A DNA stretch of 64,000 bases from Sulfuricurvum sp. (GTDB lineage: Bacteria > Campylobacterota > Campylobacteria > Campylobacterales > Sulfurimonadaceae): positions 1-64,000 of the forward strand of contig NZ_JAQUHV010000006.1 of assembly GCF_028681615.1 (NCBI RefSeq), written 5' to 3'. Position numbers and translations under genes: made by a program. The first letter of the stretch is position 1. Every line of letters starts with the position of its first letter. The notes below the pieces were generated by a model that was given only the letters and a program-made list of their open reading frames with translations, did not search any database and was not told the origin of the DNA. Below, in pieces: positions 60,019 through 64,000 of the stretch.

Positions 60019-61809
60019 ATGACAAAGAGTAAAATGCTAACTTCAAAGATAGCAGTGACACTTGCTGCCTTTCTTATTGGTTGTGCTGCTCAAGGCACAG
60101 GTCTTGCGAATAAAGGTGGGGTGAAAGCTTCATTTGAACCGGTAACATATAATGATATTCTCAACGATGATAAAACTGTAGGGGATGTTGTAACGTACGG
60201 TTTAGGACAAAAGGGACAACGTTACTCAACGTTGAAACAAATCAATAAAAAAAGCATTAAAGATCTTGTTCCGGTATGGAATTTCAGCTTCGGCGGTGAA
60301 AAAATGCGCGGGCAGGAGTCTCAACCGTTGGTTAAAGACGGTGTTATGTATGTGACGGGATCGTATTCGCGTTTATACGCTCTGGATATCGCAACGGGAC
60401 GGGAAATCTGGAATTACGAAGCAAAACTTCCGGATAATATTTTGCCGTGCTGTGACGTTATCAACAGAGGGGCGGCATTGATCGACAACCTCGTTATTTT
60501 CGGTACGCTTGACGCTAAACTTGTGGCACTTGATCGAGCTACAGGAAAAGTAGTATGGAAAAAAACCATTGCAGATTATAAAGACGGCTATTCATTTACG
60601 GCAGCACCGTTGATCGTTAAAGGTCTTGTTGTAACCGGTGTATCGGGTGGGGAATTCGGTATTGTCGGTAAAGTTGAAGCCCGTGATCCAAAAACCGGAG
60701 AGATTGTGTGGAGCAGACCAACGGTTGAAGGACACATGGGATACCTTAACGGTAAAGAAAATGGTATCAGCGGAACCTTAAACGCAACTTGGGAAGGCGA
60801 TCAGTGGCAACACGGCGGTGCCGCACCATGGAACGGCGTAACATACGATCCTGACACGGATCTTATCTATGTACCGACAGGAAATCCATCTCCGTGGAAT
60901 TCTCATGAACGTGCCGGAAACAACCTGTATTCTGCGTGCAGAATGGCAATCAACCCTGATACCGGTAAAATCGTCTGGTATTACCAAACCACTCCGAATG
61001 ACGGATGGGATTTTGACGGTATGTCAGAACTTGTATTGTTTGACTACAAAGATGCTTCCGGAAAAACAGTCAAAGCCGGTGCAACTGCCGACAAAAACGG
61101 TTTCTTCTACGTTCTCAACCGTGAAAACGGTAAATTCATCAGTGCTTCTCCATTTGTTGATGGCATTACATGGGCAAAAGGGATTGATAAAGACGGGAAA
61201 CCGATCGTAAATCCTGAAAACCGTCCAGGTGAACCTGTAAACGGCGAAAAAGGAAAAACGGTCTTTACCGTTCCGTCATTCCTAGGCGGTAAAAACTGGA
61301 ATCCGATGGCGTACTCTCAACGTACAGGACTTTTCTATGTCCCTGCGAACGAATGGGGTATGGATATGTGGAATCAACCGGTTACTTACAAAAAAGGTGC
61401 CGCATATATGGGTGCCGGTTTCACGATCAAACCTGTACATGAAGATCATATTGGTGCACTCAAAGCGATCGATCCTAAAACCGGAAAAATCAAATGGAAA
61501 CATGAAAATGTTGCACCATTATGGGGTGGAGTACTCGCAACTGCGGGCGGTGTCGTCTTTACCGGTACACCGGAGGGTGAACTTCTCGGTCTCGATGACG
61601 AAACAGGTAAAGTGCTTTACTCATTCCAAGTGGGTTCAGGAATCGTCGGGTCACCGATCACTTGGGAACAAGACGGCGAACAATACGTTGCTGTAGTATC
61701 TGGATGGGGCGGAGCCGTACCATTGTGGGGTGGAGAAGTTGCGAAATCAATCAAACACATTTCACAAGGCGGAATGGTTCACGTCTTCAAATTACATAAA
61801 AATAAATAA
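60019..61809 (+). CDS. exaF: Lanthanide-type PQQ-dependent alcohol dehydrogenase (lipoprotein)
   Basis: 596 aa eight-bladed quinoprotein. The PQQ pocket has the vicinal disulfide Cys144-Cys145 (LPCCDV). Metal ligands are Glu212 (SGGEFGIVG) and Asn289 (TGNPSPWN); the catalytic base is Asp331 in GWDFDG. Asp333, two residues on, is the extra Asp that marks lanthanide-dependent enzymes (XoxF, ExaF, PedH); calcium enzymes have Ala, Ser or Thr there. The PedF/PedABC context favours an ExaF/PedH-type ethanol or broad-alcohol enzyme, though XoxF-like methanol use cannot be excluded. The N-terminus ends in AFLIGCAAQ, a lipobox with lipid Cys22, unusual for a family that is normally soluble in the periplasm. 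AGGAG ribosome site at 60009-60013. Confidence 0.92.
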   Translation: MTKSKMLTSKIAVTLAAFLIGCAAQGTGLANKGGVKASFEPVTYNDILNDDKTVGDVVTYGLGQKGQRYSTLKQINKKSIKDLVPVWNFSFGGEKMRGQESQPLVKDGVMYVTGSYSRLYALDIATGREIWNYEAKLPDNILPCCDVINRGAALIDNLVIFGTLDAKLVALDRATGKVVWKKTIADYKDGYSFTAAPLIVKGLVVTGVSGGEFGIVGKVEARDPKTGEIVWSRPTVEGHMGYLNGKENGISGTLNATWEGDQWQHGGAAPWNGVTYDPDTDLIYVPTGNPSPWNSHERAGNNLYSACRMAINPDTGKIVWYYQTTPNDGWDFDGMSELVLFDYKDASGKTVKAGATADKNGFFYVLNRENGKFISASPFVDGITWAKGIDKDGKPIVNPENRPGEPVNGEKGKTVFTVPSFLGGKNWNPMAYSQRTGLFYVPANEWGMDMWNQPVTYKKGAAYMGAGFTIKPVHEDHIGALKAIDPKTGKIKWKHENVAPLWGGVLATAGGVVFTGTPEGELLGLDDETGKVLYSFQVGSGIVGSPITWEQDGEQYVAVVSGWGGAVPLWGGEVAKSIKHISQGGMVHVFKLHKNK

Positions 61810-61820
61810 AGGAGTTTACA

Positions 61821-61895
61821 ATGAAATGGGAAAAACCGTCATTTACGGATAACCGCTTCGGTTTTGAAGTAACCATGTACATCTGCCACGAGTAA
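61821..61895 (+). CDS. pqqA: PQQ precursor peptide PqqA
   Basis: 24-aa peptide: MKWEKPSFTDNRFG, then FEVTMYICHE. It carries the Glu16-x3-Tyr20 pair that is cross-linked by PqqE and becomes PQQ. Eleven bases after the dehydrogenase stop, with an AAGGAG ribosome site. Followed by a stem-loop that may raise its level over the other pqq genes. Confidence 0.95.
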   Translation: MKWEKPSFTDNRFGFEVTMYICHE

Positions 61896-61913
61896 TCGTA
61901 GTAGCTCTAAGTG

Positions 61914-61938
61914 CACTCAACGTCAAATGCGTTGGGTG
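61914..61938 (+). terminator. Stem-loop between pqqA and pqqB
   Basis: CACTCAACG and CGTTGGGTG pair over 9 bp (one G-T) around a 7-base loop, followed by a weak TTTCT tract. Probably a partial terminator or processing site that makes pqqA more abundant than pqqBCDE. Confidence 0.6.
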
Positions 61939-61999
61939 TTTCTAGTATGAATTGAGATTATGTCGCATAGTTTCAGTTAATAATAGCAAAGGATCGGAT

Positions 62000-62914
62000 G
62001 TGAAAATTAAGATTTTAGGTTCCAGCGCCGGTGGAGGACTCCCCCAATTTAACTGCAATTGTGACAATTGCAAAGGGTATCGTGCGGGAAAACCATCTAT
62101 TAGACGTCGAACACAATCTTCGATAACGATAAGTGAAGACGGAGAGAACTGGGTGCTGTTCAATACCTCGCCGGATATTTTGGAACAAATCCATAATTCG
62201 CCGTTTTTACACCCTCAGCAGCGCAGAGAAACCAAGATCAAAGCGATCGTTTTTATCGATGCCCAGATTGATCATACAACGGGACTTTTGATGCTTAGAG
62301 AAGGGTGTCCGCACGAAGTCTATTGTACCAAAGAGGTGCATGAAGAACTCAATACTTCATTCCCACTTTTCACGATGCTCACTCATTGGGACGGCGGCGG
62401 GACTCATTATCATGAGGTGGCGACGGACGGGACGAGCTTTGAGATCCCTGTAATGCCAAACTATAGCTTCAAAGCGGTTCCGCTGATCTCGAATGCTCCT
62501 CCGTATTCCAAATATCGGGATAAGCCCAGAGCAGGGGACAACATCGGGATGGTTGTGATCAACAAACAAACCGGAAAACGTCTTTTTTATCTTCCGGGAC
62601 TCGGTGTGCTGCAACAGGCAATCATTGATGAGATGCGTATCGCTGATGTCTTATTGGTTGACGGAACTCTCTGGACGAATGATGAAATGATTCAAAACGG
62701 CTTCTCTAGCAAACTCGGGACGGATATGGGCCATGTCCCCTTAAGCGGGGAAGGAGGGCTTATTGAGACGTTAGATACACTGGAAAAACCGAGAAAGATA
62801 TTAATTCATATCAATAATACCAATCCGATATTGGATGAAACAACCCAAGAATACCGTGAGCTGATACGCCACAACATTGAGATCTCCTATGACGGCATGC
62901 ATATCGAGATTTAA
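62000..62914 (+). CDS. pqqB: PQQ biosynthesis hydroxylase PqqB
   Basis: 304 aa from a GTG start at 62000 after AAAGGA (61988-61993). The frame extends up to an ATG at 61952, but the product then has 16 extra residues that do not belong to the family; MKIKILGSSAGGGLPQFNC is the normal PqqB N-terminus. The metallo-beta-lactamase fold has a zinc cluster with Cys19, Cys21 and Cys24 (NCNCDNC). The active-site part includes DAQIDHTTGLL and DGTLWTNDE, then DMGHVPLSGEGG. It hydroxylates the Glu-Tyr intermediate. Confidence 0.95.
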   Translation: MKIKILGSSAGGGLPQFNCNCDNCKGYRAGKPSIRRRTQSSITISEDGENWVLFNTSPDILEQIHNSPFLHPQQRRETKIKAIVFIDAQIDHTTGLLMLREGCPHEVYCTKEVHEELNTSFPLFTMLTHWDGGGTHYHEVATDGTSFEIPVMPNYSFKAVPLISNAPPYSKYRDKPRAGDNIGMVVINKQTGKRLFYLPGLGVLQQAIIDEMRIADVLLVDGTLWTNDEMIQNGFSSKLGTDMGHVPLSGEGGLIETLDTLEKPRKILIHINNTNPILDETTQEYRELIRHNIEISYDGMHIEI

Positions 62915-62945
62915 TACCACGTGCAAATTAAACTAAAGGGAAAAA

Positions 62946-63689
62946 ATGAAGAGTCTACTCAGCAAAAAAGAATTTGAAGAAGCGCTAAGAGCAATGGGGA
63001 GCATGTACCATATCTACCATCCTTTCCACGTGCGAATGTATGAGGGCAAATGTACCAAAGAAGAGATTCAAGGATGGGTTGCAAACCGGTTTTATTATCA
63101 AACCATGATCCCGATCAAAGATGCGGCAATTATGTCCAATAATCCTCCGATTGAAGACAGACGCAAGTGGATCGACCGTATTAACGATCATGACAGTGTA
63201 GGGGGCGGAATCGAAGCATGGCTTGATCTCGGTACTGCCGTAGGGTTGGATAAAGAGGACCTTCTCAGTCACAAATATGTTTTGCCTTCTGTCCGATTTG
63301 CTGTCGATGCGTATGTCAACTTTGCCAAACATGCTCCATGGAAAGAGGCGGCAATGTCTTCATTGACCGAGATGTTTGCACCGGAAATCCATCAGCAGCG
63401 TCTAGACACGTGGCCAAAAAACTATCCCTGGATCGATCAAAACGGCCTGCGCTATTTTCAAAAAAGACTCACCGAAGCACGACGTGATGTACAGCACGGA
63501 TTGGCACTGACGCTCGAAGAGTTCAATACCGTTGAACTTCAGGAAAAAGCGTTCTCTATACTGCAGTTCAAACTGGATATTTTGTGGACGATGGTGGATG
63601 CCCTTTATTTGGCGTATGAGCTTAAAAGACCGCCGTATTTTAATATTAAGGATTGTCATGCAACGCGAAAAATTTCTTGCAGTGAATGA
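62946..63689 (+). CDS. pqqC: Pyrroloquinoline-quinone synthase PqqC
   Basis: 247 aa, all-helical oxidase that performs the last ring closure and eight-electron oxidation to PQQ without cofactor. Characteristic segments: [70 protein letters not shown] and [20 protein letters not shown]. Start ATG 62946 after TAAAGGGAAA. Its end overlaps pqqD by 32 bases. Confidence 0.96.
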   Translation: MKSLLSKKEFEEALRAMGSMYHIYHPFHVRMYEGKCTKEEIQGWVANRFYYQTMIPIKDAAIMSNNPPIEDRRKWIDRINDHDSVGGGIEAWLDLGTAVGLDKEDLLSHKYVLPSVRFAVDAYVNFAKHAPWKEAAMSSLTEMFAPEIHQQRLDTWPKNYPWIDQNGLRYFQKRLTEARRDVQHGLALTLEEFNTVELQEKAFSILQFKLDILWTMVDALYLAYELKRPPYFNIKDCHATRKISCSE

Positions 63690-63930
63690 TCACTTTCAAC
63701 TCCAGTACGAAGAGAAACAAAACTGCTATGTGTTGCTCTATCCGGAGGGGATGGTACAGTTGAGCTTCTCAGCGGGGGAGATCATGAGTTTATGCGACGG
63801 AACAAAATCCTGTGAGGACATTATCGGTGAATTGACACAGAAATTTTCGAATGACTCCATTGCAGCGGACATCGTTGAATTTCTTGATGAAGCAGTCTCC
63901 CGCGATTGGATCGTTTATCATGAAGCCTGA
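63658..63930 (+). CDS. pqqD: PqqA chaperone PqqD
   Basis: 90 aa from ATG 63658 inside the pqqC end; the longer open frame before it is a shadow of pqqC. PqqD-type winged-helix peptide-binding protein ([43 protein letters not shown]-like end). It delivers PqqA to PqqE. Overlaps pqqE by 11 bases. Confidence 0.93.
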   Translation: MQREKFLAVNDHFQLQYEEKQNCYVLLYPEGMVQLSFSAGEIMSLCDGTKSCEDIIGELTQKFSNDSIAADIVEFLDEAVSRDWIVYHEA

Positions 63931-64000
63931 TGCAAAAACACCCAAACCGCCGTTATGGATACTGTTGGAACTGACCCACAAATGCCCGCTAGAGTGTACG
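63920..64000 (+). CDS. pqqE: PqqE radical SAM enzyme, 5' fragment
   Basis: First 27 codons only; the gene leaves the window. PPLWILLELTHKCPLECT contains Cys22 and Cys26, the first two cysteines of the CxxxCxxC radical SAM motif, as in PqqE. It forms the Glu-Tyr carbon-carbon bond in PqqA. Confidence 0.93.
   Translation, partial: MKPDAKTPKPPLWILLELTHKCPLECT

Noticed and set aside
61952-61999. Longer N-terminus for PqqB
   Set aside because: The additional 16 residues do not belong to the family and lie after the pqqA stem-loop; GTG 62000 gives the standard N-terminus.

Overview
The window looks like a chromosome segment of a free-living, diazotrophic Campylobacterota (Epsilonproteobacteria), most like the Sulfuricurvum/Sulfurimonas group. 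This rests on protein style only: nifH-orf-nifD-nifK order, Opr-type porins, many PAS/GGDEF sensors, and compact operons with overlapping starts and stops. No rRNA, tRNA, IS element or CRISPR array was seen, and no gene-free stretch exceeds 300 bases.

Layout. (1) 72-4943: molybdenum nitrogenase structural genes nifH, an unrecognised 119-aa gene, nifD and nifK, then a 62-aa small protein; the spacers are rich in stem-loops. (2) 4986-8245: an OmpR-type two-component system with small secreted proteins and a TSP3/beta-barrel outer-membrane protein. Two promoters share an 11-bp-period direct repeat. (3) 8395-21382: six cyclic-di-GMP proteins (two GGDEF, two PAS-GAF-HD-GYP, two GGDEF-EAL), apparently grown by local duplication. 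(4) 21483-25739: two tandem Cys-rich small proteins behind sigma-54-like promoters, a PhoX-like lipoprotein and a di-haem peroxidase lipoprotein. (5) 25830-36642: a type II secretion operon in the order K-L-M-N-C-D-E-F-[outer-membrane protein]-G-H-I-J. (6) 36695-43865: a response regulator convergent with a sensor-kinase operon, then a lytic transglycosylase, a Y-family polymerase, SixA and small genes. (7) 43837-47657: pgaBCD for poly-N-acetylglucosamine, without pgaA. (8) 47797-64000: a PQQ-dependent alcohol oxidation island.

The island is the most interesting region. It holds two Opr porins, a PedF-type cytochrome c, a XoxJ-type binding protein, a SoxYZ-like fusion carrier, an orphan NitT/TauT-like ABC importer, degenerate DUF411-like and DUF302 proteins, a PedA1A2BC-like ABC system, a lanthanide-type (Asp331/Asp333) quinoprotein alcohol dehydrogenase with a lipoprotein signal, and pqqABCDE (pqqE runs off the end). 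Every transcription unit in it starts with the same promoter architecture: GCTATTT-N4-GCTATTT-N8 (once N9)-TATAMT. There are seven copies on both strands, two of them back to back. The repeat spans the -35 region with an 11-bp period, as expected for an OmpR/PhoB-family activator, and it defines a coherent regulon whose regulator is not identified here.

Working model (inference): alcohols and metal enter through the porins, the dehydrogenase oxidises alcohol in the periplasm on PQQ plus a lanthanide, PedF takes the electrons, XoxJ and the SoxYZ-like protein help maturation, and the PedABC-like system imports metal or senses the state. All functional calls come from reading motifs by eye; no database search was run.
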